From positions 186,001-250,000 of the forward strand of contig MKWR01000004.1 of NCBI GenBank assembly GCA_001899855.1: a stretch of DNA of 64,000 nt, given 5' to 3'. Made by a program: the position numbers and the translations under genes. The notes under the pieces are model-generated. The model was given only the letters and a program-made list of their open reading frames with translations, was not told the DNA's origin and did no database searches. The stretch is from Lysobacterales bacterium 63-13. Its GTDB lineage: Bacteria > Pseudomonadota > Gammaproteobacteria > Xanthomonadales > Rhodanobacteraceae. Positions 36,228 through 47,126 of the stretch are shown piece by piece (within the stretch, counting starts at the first letter, position 1; the number at the start of each line of letters is the position of its first letter).

Positions 36228-36368
36228 CATTGCTTGATTCGCGCGCCCTCGGGCGCAGGCTGGACCTCTGCATCGACGGGGTCGGGCATTCCGTGCATGG
36301 CGGGCGCTGACAGCGCCTGTTATCGCGGCAACGTGGCCGGTTCGGCAGGGCTGCCTCGCTCGCACCAA

Positions 36369-36385
36369 TGCACCAGCATGGTGAA
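36369..36385. promoter_or_regulatory. NtrC enhancer site 1 of glnA
   Basis: TGCACC-AGCA-TGGTGAA, one base away from the NtrC consensus TGCACY-N4-TGGTGCA. It is about 138 bases before the predicted start. It forms a pair with site 2, centre to centre 31 bases, three helical turns. Confidence 0.8.
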
Positions 36386-36399
36386 AGATTGATGGAAAT

Positions 36400-36416
36400 T
36401 GCATGGATTTGGTGCG
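36400..36416. promoter_or_regulatory. NtrC enhancer site 2 of glnA
   Basis: TGCATG-GATT-TGGTGCG keeps one almost perfect half-site and one weaker one. Located about 107 bases before the predicted start. E. coli glnA has its two strong NtrC sites at nearly the same positions (-140 and -108). Confidence 0.7.
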
Positions 36417-36489
36417 CCTGGTCCCCGCGCCCGGCGACGCAGTTTCCGCAAGAGATTGAATTCAAGGAGTTTTTCAGAGCCGAAGCGGC

Positions 36490-36505
36490 TGGCATGGGGG
36501 TTGCA
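36490..36505 (+). promoter_or_regulatory. Sigma-54 promoter of glnA
   Basis: TGGCAT-GGGGG-TTGCA fits the -24/-12 consensus TGGCAC-N5-TTGCA with one mismatch and correct spacing. Start predicted near 36515, about 28 bases before the glnA ATG. Expected to be fired by phosphorylated NtrC when nitrogen is short. Confidence 0.85.
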
Positions 36506-36542
36506 ACCGGTGTTGCACAACCATTTCCACGCCGAGGTTTCC

Positions 36543-38373
<1,831 letters not shown>

Positions 38374-38394
38374 CAGCCGCCGCACGAGAACCTC

Positions 38395-39750
38395 ATGAAC
38401 GCAGGATTGCCAGCAAGGCGACACCGGCAGCCATCCATGCGTGCCTTCGCGGCACTGCTGCTGGCGGGCTTGGCGGCGTCCCATCCCGCGTTTGCCGGGA
38501 ATGCGGGCGTGGCGACGGCGACCGTGGACAAGGGCGATGTCGCCTGGATGCTGACCTCGACCTTGCTGGTGTTGCTGATGACCGTGCCTGGCCTGGCGCT
38601 TTTCTACGGCGGCATGGTGCGCTCGAAGAACGTGTTGTCGGTATTGATCCAGGTCATGCTGGTCTTTTCCGTGCTGGTCCTGCTCTGGGTCGGCTACGGC
38701 TACAGCCTCGCCTTTGCCGGCGGCAACGCCGTGCTTGGCTCCTTCGACAAGCTCTTCCTTGCCGGCGTCGGCATCGATTCGCTTGCGGACACCTTCACCG
38801 CCACGGTGAAGGTGCCCGAGTATGCGTTCATCGCCTTCCAGGCGACCTTTGCCGGGATCACCGGCGCCTTGATCGTGGGCGCCTTCGCCGAACGCATCCG
38901 GTTTTCGGCGCTGATGCTTTTCGCCGTGCTCTGGTTCAGCTTTGGCTACCTGCCGATCGCGCACATGGTCTGGGGCCCGGGCGGCTATTTGCTGGAACTG
39001 GGCGCGCTGGATTTCGCCGGCGGCACGGTCGTGCACGTGAATGCCGGCGTGGCCGGCTTGGTCGGTGCCTATTTCCTCGGCAAGCGTCTCGGTTTTGGTC
39101 GCGAGGCGATAAAGCCGCACAACGTGACGATGACCTTTGTCGGTGCCTCCCTGCTCTGGGTCGGCTGGTTTGGATTCAATGCCGGATCGAATCTGCAAGC
39201 CGACGCCGGCGCTGCGCTGGCCTTCATCAACACCTTGCTGGCAACGGCTGCGGCAATGGTCGCCTGGGCCACGGTCGAGATGCTTGCCAAGGGCAAGCCT
39301 TCCGCGCTTGGCGTGGCTTCGGGAGCCGTGGCCGGACTGGTCGGGGTGACGCCGGCGGCTGGCCTGGTCGGCCCGTTTGGTGCCATCGCCATCGGTGCGA
39401 TTGTCGGCGTGGTCTGCGTCTGGGGCGTGACGGGCTTGAAGAAGATGCTGCGTGTCGACGACAGTCTCGATGTGTTTGGCGTGCACGGCATCGGCGGCAT
39501 TGTCGGTGCCCTCCTCACCGGCGTATTCCACGCGCCGGCGCTGGGCGGCAATGGCGGCGAGGGCTATTCGATCGTCAGCCAGGTAGCCATCCAGGGACTG
39601 GCCGTGCTCATCACCATCGGCTGGATTGGCGTCGTCTCGGTGGCATCATTCCTGATTGCCAGGGCCGTCTTCGGACTGCGCGTGTCGGAAGAGGAAGAGC
39701 GCGAGGGCCTCGATATCAGCTGTCATGGTGAATCGGCGTACGAAATCTGA
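38395..39750 (+). CDS. amtB: Ammonium transporter
   Basis: Trimeric inner-membrane ammonium channel of 451 residues with a signal-like N-terminus (MRAFAALLLA to AFA) and 11 helices. Pore His pair: HVNAG in DFAGGTVVHVNAG and VFGVHGIGG. The C-terminal cytosolic tail (EEEEREGLDISCHGESAYE) is the usual P-II contact site and keeps its conserved HGE-AY end, so a working P-II should exist in the cell. ATG 38395 has GAGAA 4 bases before it; the internal ATG 38437 is another choice. It lies 21 bases after the P-II frame. Confidence 0.95.
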   Translation: MNAGLPARRHRQPSMRAFAALLLAGLAASHPAFAGNAGVATATVDKGDVAWMLTSTLLVLLMTVPGLALFYGGMVRSKNVLSVLIQVMLVFSVLVLLWVGYGYSLAFAGGNAVLGSFDKLFLAGVGIDSLADTFTATVKVPEYAFIAFQATFAGITGALIVGAFAERIRFSALMLFAVLWFSFGYLPIAHMVWGPGGYLLELGALDFAGGTVVHVNAGVAGLVGAYFLGKRLGFGREAIKPHNVTMTFVGASLLWVGWFGFNAGSNLQADAGAALAFINTLLATAAAMVAWATVEMLAKGKPSALGVASGAVAGLVGVTPAAGLVGPFGAIAIGAIVGVVCVWGVTGLKKMLRVDDSLDVFGVHGIGGIVGALLTGVFHAPALGGNGGEGYSIVSQVAIQGLAVLITIGWIGVVSVASFLIARAVFGLRVSEEEEREGLDISCHGESAYEI

Positions 39751-39803
39751 TTCGGACATCGCGGGCGTGAAGCGCGCGCATCGACCACGCCTCCGTGCCG
39801 AAC

Positions 39804-40382
39804 TCAATCGTGCCACGCTCTTGCAAATGCCTGCAGATCCGGGAAGAAGCGCGCAAAGGCCAGGTCCAGGTCCGCTTCCAGGCGCGTGATCTCGAGCATG
39901 CTCTCGGCCAGAGGGTTGGCGCGCGTAAGGCGTGTGCCGACAGCGCCGAGCACCCGGCCAATCATCGGGCGATCCGCATACGCCGCCGGCAGGCCGTGCG
40001 CTTGCAGGTAGGCGCGAAAACGTCGCAGCGATTCAGGCAACAGGGCATCGTGCCGATGCAGAAGCTGCACGAGGTCGTCGCTGAAGCGCAGCAGCGGAAT
40101 ATCCGACCAGGCCGGGAAATCGCGGGCGAGCAGGTGATCGAACCAGATATCGATCAGGATCCCGGCATAGCGCCGATAGGGCGGCTGGAAACGCGCCCGC
40201 ATGGCGCGGATTTCGGCATGGTTGTCGGTATAGGCATCGATGGCCCGATGCTGGGCGATGCCGCGCTGCACGGGCAGCGGCAGACGCGGATCCATGCGGC
40301 CGCGGACGAAATCGCCAAGCAGGCCGCCAAGCCGCCAGCCGTCGTCGGCACCGGACAGCAGGGCATGGGCAAGGTGATTCAT
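39804..40382 (-). CDS. acpH: Acyl carrier protein phosphodiesterase
   Basis: Removes the phosphopantetheine group from acyl carrier protein. Protein of 192 residues beginning MNHLAHALLSG, with LGGLLGDFVRGRM, RGIAQHRAIDAYTDNH and YAGILIDIWFDHLLA, which hold the HD-type metal residues of the AcpH family. ATG 40382 fits the family start; GTG 40388 adds two residues. It is convergent with amtB and divergent from the alpha/beta hydrolase. Confidence 0.9.
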   Translation of the reverse strand: MNHLAHALLSGADDGWRLGGLLGDFVRGRMDPRLPLPVQRGIAQHRAIDAYTDNHAEIRAMRARFQPPYRRYAGILIDIWFDHLLARDFPAWSDIPLLRFSDDLVQLLHRHDALLPESLRRFRAYLQAHGLPAAYADRPMIGRVLGAVGTRLTRANPLAESMLEITRLEADLDLAFARFFPDLQAFARAWHD

Positions 40383-40426
40383 CGGCACGGCAGGCGCGGA
40401 ACAGGCTTCACGGTATCATGCGCACC

Positions 40427-41125
40427 ATGAGCAACGAATCTTCCCGTTCCGCGCCGACCGAGTTTCCACGCGAATCCGCAAGCTTCCTGCTGCCAGGCCC
40501 GGTTGGCGATCTCGAGGTGGCCTGCGAGCCCGCTGAAACCCGGGCGAAGTCCCCGCCTGCCGGCATTGCCGTCATCTGCCATCCGCATCCCCTGCATGGC
40601 GGCACCATGCACAACAAGGTAGTCACCATCATCGAGCGCTCGTTGCGCGAACTTGGCCTGGATACCGTGCGCTTCAATTTCCGCGGCATCGGCAAGTCCG
40701 CCGGCACTTTCGATGAAGGCGAAGGCGAAAGCGATGACCTTGCCAGCGTGGTGCGCTGGGCGCGCACGGTGCGACCCGAAGTGCCGCTTTGGCTGGCCGG
40801 ATTCTCCTTCGGCAGCTACGTTGCCCTGCGCAACGCCAAGGCGCTTGATGCCGATGCCCTGATCACGATCGCGCCACCGGTTGGGCGCTGGGATTTCGAT
40901 GCCATCGACTTGCCCGATTGCCCGTGGCTGGTGGTGCAGGGCGAGGAGGATGAAGTCGTCGATCCGCAGCTGGTCTTCGACTGGGTCGAAAGTCTCGATG
41001 TCTCGCCGCACCTGGTGCGCATGCCGGAAACCAGCCATTTCTTCCATCGGCGCTTGATGGATCTGCGCGGTGCGGTCAAGAACGCGATGCGCGTGTATCT
41101 GCCGAAGGCGAACGATCCGGCATGA
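40427..41125 (+). CDS. Alpha/beta hydrolase (COG2945 type)
   Basis: Cytosolic serine hydrolase of 232 residues. It has the HPHPLHGGTMHNKVV block, the nucleophile elbow GFSFGSYVA, an Asp in QGEEDEVVD and a His in ETSHFFH. This lineage is commonly annotated as an alpha/beta hydrolase of unknown substrate. Two ATGs (40418 and 40427) lie close together without a clear ribosome site. TATCAT just upstream may be a -10, hinting at leaderless translation. The stop overlaps zapE. Confidence 0.8.
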   Translation: MSNESSRSAPTEFPRESASFLLPGPVGDLEVACEPAETRAKSPPAGIAVICHPHPLHGGTMHNKVVTIIERSLRELGLDTVRFNFRGIGKSAGTFDEGEGESDDLASVVRWARTVRPEVPLWLAGFSFGSYVALRNAKALDADALITIAPPVGRWDFDAIDLPDCPWLVVQGEEDEVVDPQLVFDWVESLDVSPHLVRMPETSHFFHRRLMDLRGAVKNAMRVYLPKANDPA

Positions 41126-42216
41126 GTCCGGTTTCGCTGTGCCCGAGTGCGCGCTATGCGCAGGGCGTTGCCGACGCGACGTGGCAAGGCGACCCCGCCC
41201 AGCAACCTGCATTGCGTGCTTTCGATCGCATGTTCGAGGCGCTTGGCGCGGATCAGCCGCTGTCCTTGTGGCAACGCCTGCGCGGGGAGAAACCGGCAAC
41301 GCCGCAGGGCCTTTACCTGTGGGGCAGCGTCGGTCGCGGCAAGACCTTCCTCATGGATCTGTTCTTCGAGTCCTTGCCGATCGAGGAAAAGTCCCGTGTG
41401 CATTTCCATCGTTTCATGCAAGGCATCCACGCCGAGCTGCGCGCCTTGAGCGGGCACAGTGATCCCTTGCGCGAAGTTGCCCGACGCATCGCGGCGAAGA
41501 CGCGGGTGCTTTGTCTGGATGAGTTCTTCGTGCTGGATATCGGCGATGCGATGATCCTCGGCAACCTGTTCAAGGCGTTGTTTGCCGATGGCGTGATGCT
41601 GGTGACGACCTCCAACACCGCGCCGGCAAACCTGTACAGGGATGGCCTGCAGCGCGAGAGATTCCTGCCGGCCATCGCCCTGATCGAGAAACACTGCGAA
41701 ATCCTCGAACTGGTTTCCGCGACTGATTGGCGCCTGCGTGCGCTGAAGCAGGCCCCGGTCTACCTGACTCCGCCCGACGCCGCCGCCGAGCGCGCCATGA
41801 AGGCAATCTTCCATCGCGTCGCGCACGCGGCCGAACGTGTCGATTTCAGCCTCAACATCAACGACCGGCCGGTGCTGGTGAAGCGCGAAAGCGATGGCGC
41901 GATCTGGTTCGAGTTCGATGCGCTCTGCGACGGCCCACGCGGCGTGGCCGACTACATCTACCTGGCCCGCTCGTATCACACGGTGCTGGTCTCGCGCGTA
42001 CCCGAGTTCACGCCGCAAACCGAAGACGCCGCGCAACGCTTCGTCGAACTGGTCGATGAACTCTACGACCATGCCGTCAAGCTCGTCCTCTCCGCCGCCG
42101 TGCCGATCATCGACCTCTACGATGGCCGCCGACATCGCGCCGTCTTCGCCCGCACCGAATCACGCCTGATCGAAATGCAGAGCGAGGAATACCTGGCACT
42201 GGAGCATCGGGGCTAG
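41122..42216 (+). CDS. zapE: Cell division ATPase ZapE (AFG1-like)
   Basis: AAA-like ATPase of 364 residues that acts at the Z-ring under low oxygen or heat in E. coli. Walker A GSVGRGKTFLMDLFF, Walker B LCLDEFFVLDIGDA, sensor TSNTAP, and the family block PANLYRDGLQRERFLPAI. It overlaps the hydrolase gene by ATGA. No transmembrane segment. Confidence 0.92.
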   Translation: MSPVSLCPSARYAQGVADATWQGDPAQQPALRAFDRMFEALGADQPLSLWQRLRGEKPATPQGLYLWGSVGRGKTFLMDLFFESLPIEEKSRVHFHRFMQGIHAELRALSGHSDPLREVARRIAAKTRVLCLDEFFVLDIGDAMILGNLFKALFADGVMLVTTSNTAPANLYRDGLQRERFLPAIALIEKHCEILELVSATDWRLRALKQAPVYLTPPDAAAERAMKAIFHRVAHAAERVDFSLNINDRPVLVKRESDGAIWFEFDALCDGPRGVADYIYLARSYHTVLVSRVPEFTPQTEDAAQRFVELVDELYDHAVKLVLSAAVPIIDLYDGRRHRAVFARTESRLIEMQSEEYLALEHRG

Positions 42217-42371
42217 CGACTTGATCTTCCTTGCTCGCGATGCTTTTCCTGCGCCGCGAAGAGGCGTGAAGCATCGCGCCACGAAATTGATGGCCATGAA
42301 AACATCCACCCCGCCAGTTGCATCCGGAACGCGTCTGCGCTTGACTGCGCGTTGACTTCCGGGAGATTGCC

Positions 42372-43679
42372 ATGCGCCGCCGCCTGCTTGCCGCTTGTGT
42401 TTGCCTTTGCTGTGCGCCGGTCGCGGGTGCCGCGGAAACCTCCGTCGAGGGCATGATCGATGCGCGGCTCGCGCACATCACCGCACTGCGTCGTGACATC
42501 CACGAACATCCCGAGCTGAGCAATCGCGAGACGCGCACGGCCAAGCTCATCGCCGGCGAATTGAAGAAGCTGGGTTACGAGGTACACACCGGCATTGCCC
42601 ATACCGGCGTCATCGGTGTGCTCAAGGGCGGCAAACCGGGGCCGAGGTTGGCCATTCGTGCCGATATCGATGCCTTGCCGGTGACCGAGGAAGTCGACCT
42701 GCCGTTTGCCTCCAGGGCGAAGGGCGAATACCAGGGCAAGCAGGTCGGCGTCATGCACGCCTGCGGCCACGATGTGCATGCCGCGACCACGCTCGGCGTC
42801 GCCAGTGCCTTGGCCAGCCTGCGCAAGGATCTGCCGGGCGAGGTCATGATGATCTTCCAGCCGGCCGAGGAAGGCGCGCCGCCTGGCGAGGAGGGCGGTG
42901 CCGAGCTGATGGTCGAGCAGGGCGTGTTCAAGGATTTCAAGCCCGACGCGGTGTTCGGCATGCACGTCACCTCTTCGTACCACGTTGGCGACGTGGCCCT
43001 GCGTGCCGGCGGCATCATGGCCAGTTCCGATACCTTTCGCATGACCGTGCACGGCCTGCAGACGCATGGCGCGACACCGTGGCGCGGCATCGACCCGATT
43101 GTCGCCGCTGCCGACATCGTCATGGCCGCACAGTCGATCGTCAGCCGGCGCATGGACATCAACAAGGATCCGGTGGTGCTCACCTTCGGCGTCTTCGATG
43201 GCGGCCAGCGTTTCAATATCGTGCCCGACCGGGTATCCCTGCAAGGTACGATCCGCGCCTTCGATACCGGCATGCGCGATCAGGCCCTGGCCGAGTTGCG
43301 CCAGGTTGCCGAGCACGTCGCCAAGGCGCATGGGGCCAGCATCGACATGGAAGTGCCAACCGCCAGCGGCAGCAATCCGGTCAACTTCAACGATCCGGCA
43401 TTGACCGAACGCGTTCGCGGCAGCCTGCAGAAGGTGCTTGGCAAGGACGCCGTGCTCGAGGCGAAGCGCTGGACCGCGGCCGAGGACTTTCCGCTGCTCG
43501 GAATCGGTGCCAAGGCACCCAGCGTGTATTTCTTTGTCGGCGGCACGCCAAGGGATCAGGATACCGACAAGGTTGCCTTCAACCATTCACCGCGCTTCTT
43601 CGTCGACGAAGGTGCCTTGAGGACCGCCAGCGAAGCGATGCTGCAGGCCAGCCTCGATTTTCTCGGTTACGCACGATAG
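42372..43679 (+). CDS. Secreted M20 family metallo-amidohydrolase
   Basis: Zinc amidohydrolase of 435 residues in the IAA-amino-acid/hippurate hydrolase group, with a signal peptide (MRRRLLAACV to VAGAA). Metal and active-site features: RADIDALPV, HACGHDVHAATTLG, FQPAEEGAPPGEEGGAELM, and a late FNHSPRFFVDE. Releases amino acids or acyl groups from N-acyl amino acids. ATG 42372 follows a GGGAG at 8 bases. Stands alone between zapE and the carboxypeptidase. Confidence 0.9.
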   Translation: MRRRLLAACVCLCCAPVAGAAETSVEGMIDARLAHITALRRDIHEHPELSNRETRTAKLIAGELKKLGYEVHTGIAHTGVIGVLKGGKPGPRLAIRADIDALPVTEEVDLPFASRAKGEYQGKQVGVMHACGHDVHAATTLGVASALASLRKDLPGEVMMIFQPAEEGAPPGEEGGAELMVEQGVFKDFKPDAVFGMHVTSSYHVGDVALRAGGIMASSDTFRMTVHGLQTHGATPWRGIDPIVAAADIVMAAQSIVSRRMDINKDPVVLTFGVFDGGQRFNIVPDRVSLQGTIRAFDTGMRDQALAELRQVAEHVAKAHGASIDMEVPTASGSNPVNFNDPALTERVRGSLQKVLGKDAVLEAKRWTAAEDFPLLGIGAKAPSVYFFVGGTPRDQDTDKVAFNHSPRFFVDEGALRTASEAMLQASLDFLGYAR

Positions 43680-43911
43680 GGGCATCCGCGCACGGGCCGC
43701 AGGTTGCGGCATGTTGACGCTGGCACGTGCGTGCCGTCGCCCATGTTTGCCCATGTGCATTCGCGGGCGACGCTCAATCCGGGCGGCCTGGCCTTGCCGT
43801 GGGTCGATTCGACAATGGCCAGCGGTTTCGACTGGCTTTGTCGATTTCGTCGGTTCGAGCGCCGCTTCCTGCTGCTAGGATGTGCCGCTTTGTGGCCCCG
43901 GGGAACCTTGC

Positions 43912-46359
43912 ATGCGCCAGTTCTTGCTTGCTGCGATCGTGGCGATTGCCGCGAGCACGTCGTTACACGCCGAAGAATGGGCGCTGGATGTTTCCTGGCG
44001 CACGCCCGCCGACCTGGCGCGCATCGCACCGCACTTCCAGCACCTGAAAGTCGATCGCGTGCTGCACACGGCCAGCCTGATTGCCGATGACGCGCAGTTG
44101 GTCCTGCTTGACGAACTCGGTGTCGAGTACCGCATCGACATGGTCACCACGGCGAACATGCGCCAGTTCTACGCCGAGGCGTTCAGTGATACACGCAACG
44201 GCATTCCGGCCTATCCCTGCTATCGCACGGTCGAGGAAACCTACCAGACGATGGACGACCTTGCCGCCGCCCATCCGACGCTGGCGCGGGTGATCGATAT
44301 CGGTCCCACCTGGCAGCGCACGCAGAACGCCAGCCAGGGTTATGCGATGCGCGTCTTGCGCATCGGCAATTCCGCCACCGACTCCAGCATCCCCGACAAG
44401 CCGAACATGGTCATCACCAATTCGATCCATGCGCGCGAATACGCCCCGGCCGAAGTCAGCACGCATTTCGCCGAATGGTTGCTGGACAACTACGGCAGCG
44501 ATGCCGAGGCCACCTGGCTGGTCGATCACCAGAACTTCCACCTGATCCTGCAGGCCAATCCGGACGGTCGCAAGAAAGCCGAGACCGGGCTTTCCTGGCG
44601 CAAGAACACCGACACGGTCGCGGCAAGCTGCGGCAACACCTCGGGCATCGATCTCAATCGCAATTTCCCGTTCCATTGGGGCATCGTGCCCAACAATGGC
44701 GGCTCCAGCGGTTCGATCTGCAGCGAGACCTTTCGCGGACCGGCGCGCATGTCCGAGCCGGAAACCGACAATCTGGTGCGCTACGTTGCCGGCACCTGCG
44801 GCAGTGATGGCGTGTGCAGCGGCGGCGTGCTGCCCGATCGACGTGCCGGGCCGATGAACCCGTCGACGGTCGCTGGCGATGGCGGCGCGGCCGCACCCGA
44901 TGACTATGCCGGCATGTTCCTCGACCTGCACAGCTATGCGGAGCTGGTCTTGTGGTCGTGGGGCGACACGCCGAACGCGGCACCGAACGGGCCAGCCCTG
45001 CGCACCCTCGGCCGACGCATGGCCTGGTTCAACCAGTACTCGCCGGAACAGTCCGATACGCTCTATCCGACCGACGGCACCACGGACGATACGATGTACG
45101 GCTTGCTCGGCGCCCCGGCTTACACCTTCGAGCTGGACCAGGCATTCTTTGAATCGTGTTCGATGCTGGCCAGCAAGACCATCCCGGACAACCTGGCTGC
45201 CCTGCGCTATGCGGCGCGCAACCTGCATGCACCGTATCGCTTGCCGGGCGGCCCCGATGTGACCGCCATCAGTGCGGCTCCGGATCTTGTCGCGGCCGGG
45301 TCGCCCGTGCGCCTGAGCGCGCGCATCGATGACACGCAATTCAACGACGTCAATGGTGCCGAACCCGACCAGAACATCGTCTCCGCGGCTGCTTATCTGG
45401 ATGGCCTGCCCTGGGAAGGCGCACTGTCGGTCGCCGCGCTTGCCGCCAGTGATGGCGCATTCGACAGCAAGGTGGAGAATGTCCACGCCGACATCCCGAC
45501 CAACGGCCTGGCCAGCGGCAAGCATCTGCTGTTCGTGCAGGGCACCGATGCCTCGAGCCAGGCAGGAAGTCCGAACGCGGTCTTCATCGATGTCGCCCAG
45601 GCCAGCGAGATCGCAAACTTGAGCGGAACGATCACCGCCTTGCACAATGGTGCGCCGCTGGCGACCAGCATCCAGGTGCGCAACCCGGTCAGCGGCGAGA
45701 GTCGCAGCACCCTCAGCGCCGCCGGCGATGGCAGCTATGCGCGGTCGATGCGCGCGGGCAGCGTCGATATCCATGTCGATGCGCCGCCGGGATACATGGC
45801 CGAGGAACTTGCCGGCGTGACCTTGACGGGCGGCGCTTCCATGCTGCGCAATTTCGCCTTGCTCAGCATCTGCACCCTGTTTGCCGACGATGTCGAAGCC
45901 GGGAGCAATGGCTGGACCGCGGAAACGCCGTGGGTGCGGAACACGACCACCAGCGGCAATGCCAGTTTCGTCTGGGCCACGCCCGGTTATGGCAACAACG
46001 CCAGTCGCAGCCTGACCCGCGCGTTCGATTTCAGCGGATTTTCCGGCAGCGTGTTGCGCTTCGATGATCGCTGCGACACCGAGGCCGGCTACGATTTCGG
46101 CAATGTCGAGATTTCGGTCAATGGCGGCAGTTGGATCTCGCTCGGGCAATGCTCCGGCCGCACGACATGGCAAGCCAATCGCATTGTCCTGCCGGCTTCG
46201 ACCGACAATGTCGCCGACGTTCGCCTGCGCTTTCGCCTGAGCAGCGATGGCAGCGTCACCCGCAGCGGCTGGGCCATAGACAACATCGTGGTGGAGTCCG
46301 GCGGCGCCGAATGCCGCGCCAGTCAGCTCGACGTGATCTTTGCCGACGGCTTCGAGTAG
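43912..46359 (+). CDS. Secreted M14 zinc carboxypeptidase with C-terminal tail motif
   Basis: Exported peptidase of 815 residues with signal peptide (MRQFLLAAIV to LHA). The M14 domain (about 115-440) has Zn ligands HAREY (H-x2-E), LDLHSYAE, and a catalytic Glu in YTFELDQAF, with specificity segment GIDLNRNFP. Then a low-complexity region, an Ig-like segment and a jelly-roll domain (LFADDVEAGSNGW to the end). The protein finishes in LDVIFADGFE, a tail shared in form with two other secreted proteins of this window. ATG 43912 gives the best signal peptide. Confidence 0.9.
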   Translation: MRQFLLAAIVAIAASTSLHAEEWALDVSWRTPADLARIAPHFQHLKVDRVLHTASLIADDAQLVLLDELGVEYRIDMVTTANMRQFYAEAFSDTRNGIPAYPCYRTVEETYQTMDDLAAAHPTLARVIDIGPTWQRTQNASQGYAMRVLRIGNSATDSSIPDKPNMVITNSIHAREYAPAEVSTHFAEWLLDNYGSDAEATWLVDHQNFHLILQANPDGRKKAETGLSWRKNTDTVAASCGNTSGIDLNRNFPFHWGIVPNNGGSSGSICSETFRGPARMSEPETDNLVRYVAGTCGSDGVCSGGVLPDRRAGPMNPSTVAGDGGAAAPDDYAGMFLDLHSYAELVLWSWGDTPNAAPNGPALRTLGRRMAWFNQYSPEQSDTLYPTDGTTDDTMYGLLGAPAYTFELDQAFFESCSMLASKTIPDNLAALRYAARNLHAPYRLPGGPDVTAISAAPDLVAAGSPVRLSARIDDTQFNDVNGAEPDQNIVSAAAYLDGLPWEGALSVAALAASDGAFDSKVENVHADIPTNGLASGKHLLFVQGTDASSQAGSPNAVFIDVAQASEIANLSGTITALHNGAPLATSIQVRNPVSGESRSTLSAAGDGSYARSMRAGSVDIHVDAPPGYMAEELAGVTLTGGASMLRNFALLSICTLFADDVEAGSNGWTAETPWVRNTTTSGNASFVWATPGYGNNASRSLTRAFDFSGFSGSVLRFDDRCDTEAGYDFGNVEISVNGGSWISLGQCSGRTTWQANRIVLPASTDNVADVRLRFRLSSDGSVTRSGWAIDNIVVESGGAECRASQLDVIFADGFE

Positions 46360-46516
46360 GTCGAGCTCAGCCGCGGCGGAGGCGCATCGATGGCTTCGCC
46401 ATGGATGCGTTCGCGCGGACGGCGCGGGTGGTCACTCGAAGCGATGCAACTCGGCAGCGGGATTATCCGCGCCCGGGGTGATGACTCATCGGCAATTCGC
46501 GGATGAGGTTTGCGCG

Positions 46517-46768
46517 TCAGGCGCGCTTGGCGGTGCCCTGTTGCTCGCGGAAGCGCTGCAATGAGTCACGCAAGGCGTCACTGCGATCGCGCATCAACTT
46601 CAACTTGGCCCGTGCCGTGATGATGCGCAGCTTGAACTCCTCGCTTTGCGTGCGCTCCTCGGCCGGCCGCGGCGCGGGCGCTTTCGCAAGCGCGGCTGGC
46701 GCAGGCTTGGGCTGCTTGACCTGGCGCAGCGCGCTTTCGAATTCTTCAGCGTCGAATTTTACCGGCAT
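46517..46768 (-). CDS. Small hypothetical protein with predicted coiled coil
   Basis: Protein of 83 residues, no family recognised. Middle Ala/Pro/Lys-rich stretch (KQPKPAPAALAKAPAPRPAEE), then a charged helix (RIITARAKLKLMRDRSDALRDSLQRFREQQ). It has no signal peptide or membrane segment. Convergent with the carboxypeptidase gene. Composition and open frame support a gene, but not strongly. Confidence 0.5.
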   Translation of the reverse strand: MPVKFDAEEFESALRQVKQPKPAPAALAKAPAPRPAEERTQSEEFKLRIITARAKLKLMRDRSDALRDSLQRFREQQGTAKRA

Positions 46769-47126
46769 GGGCAGATCCTCGGATACGCAAACTGTGTTCG
46801 GTCATCGGGCCGGCGAGCACACGGCTTGCCGATGCCCCGTCACGGAAAGGTTGCATTGACGGTCGCGATGACGGCCGTGCAGGCAAAACGACCCGCACGA
46901 TGCAGGCGCAATGTGCCGCAGGAACGTCGATGATATTGTGATCCGGGCCACGGGATCGGATGCCGCGCCGGCACAATCGGACTGACGGTCGGCTTGTCCG
47001 GCCAGGCGGCGAATCGCAACCGCGACGGCCGCCGCCGCGCGACCCTTGGTGGCGTTTCGACGCACTCCGTCGTGGCCGGCAGCGGTGCTGCAACCGACGC
47101 ACTTCGCCGGGTTGTCCCGGGACATC
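46769..47126. other. Intergenic stretch without recognised feature
   Basis: About 360 bases between the small hypothetical gene (whose promoter should lie here, as it reads to the left) and the end of the indolepyruvate oxidoreductase gene. I see no RNA gene, repeat or strong hairpin. Short frames are overlapped by others in all phases. Confidence 0.4.

Noticed and set aside
43963-46173. 736-codon minus-strand frame opposite the M14 carboxypeptidase
   Set aside because: No similarity to a known family, and the plus-strand gene has signal peptide and Zn motifs.
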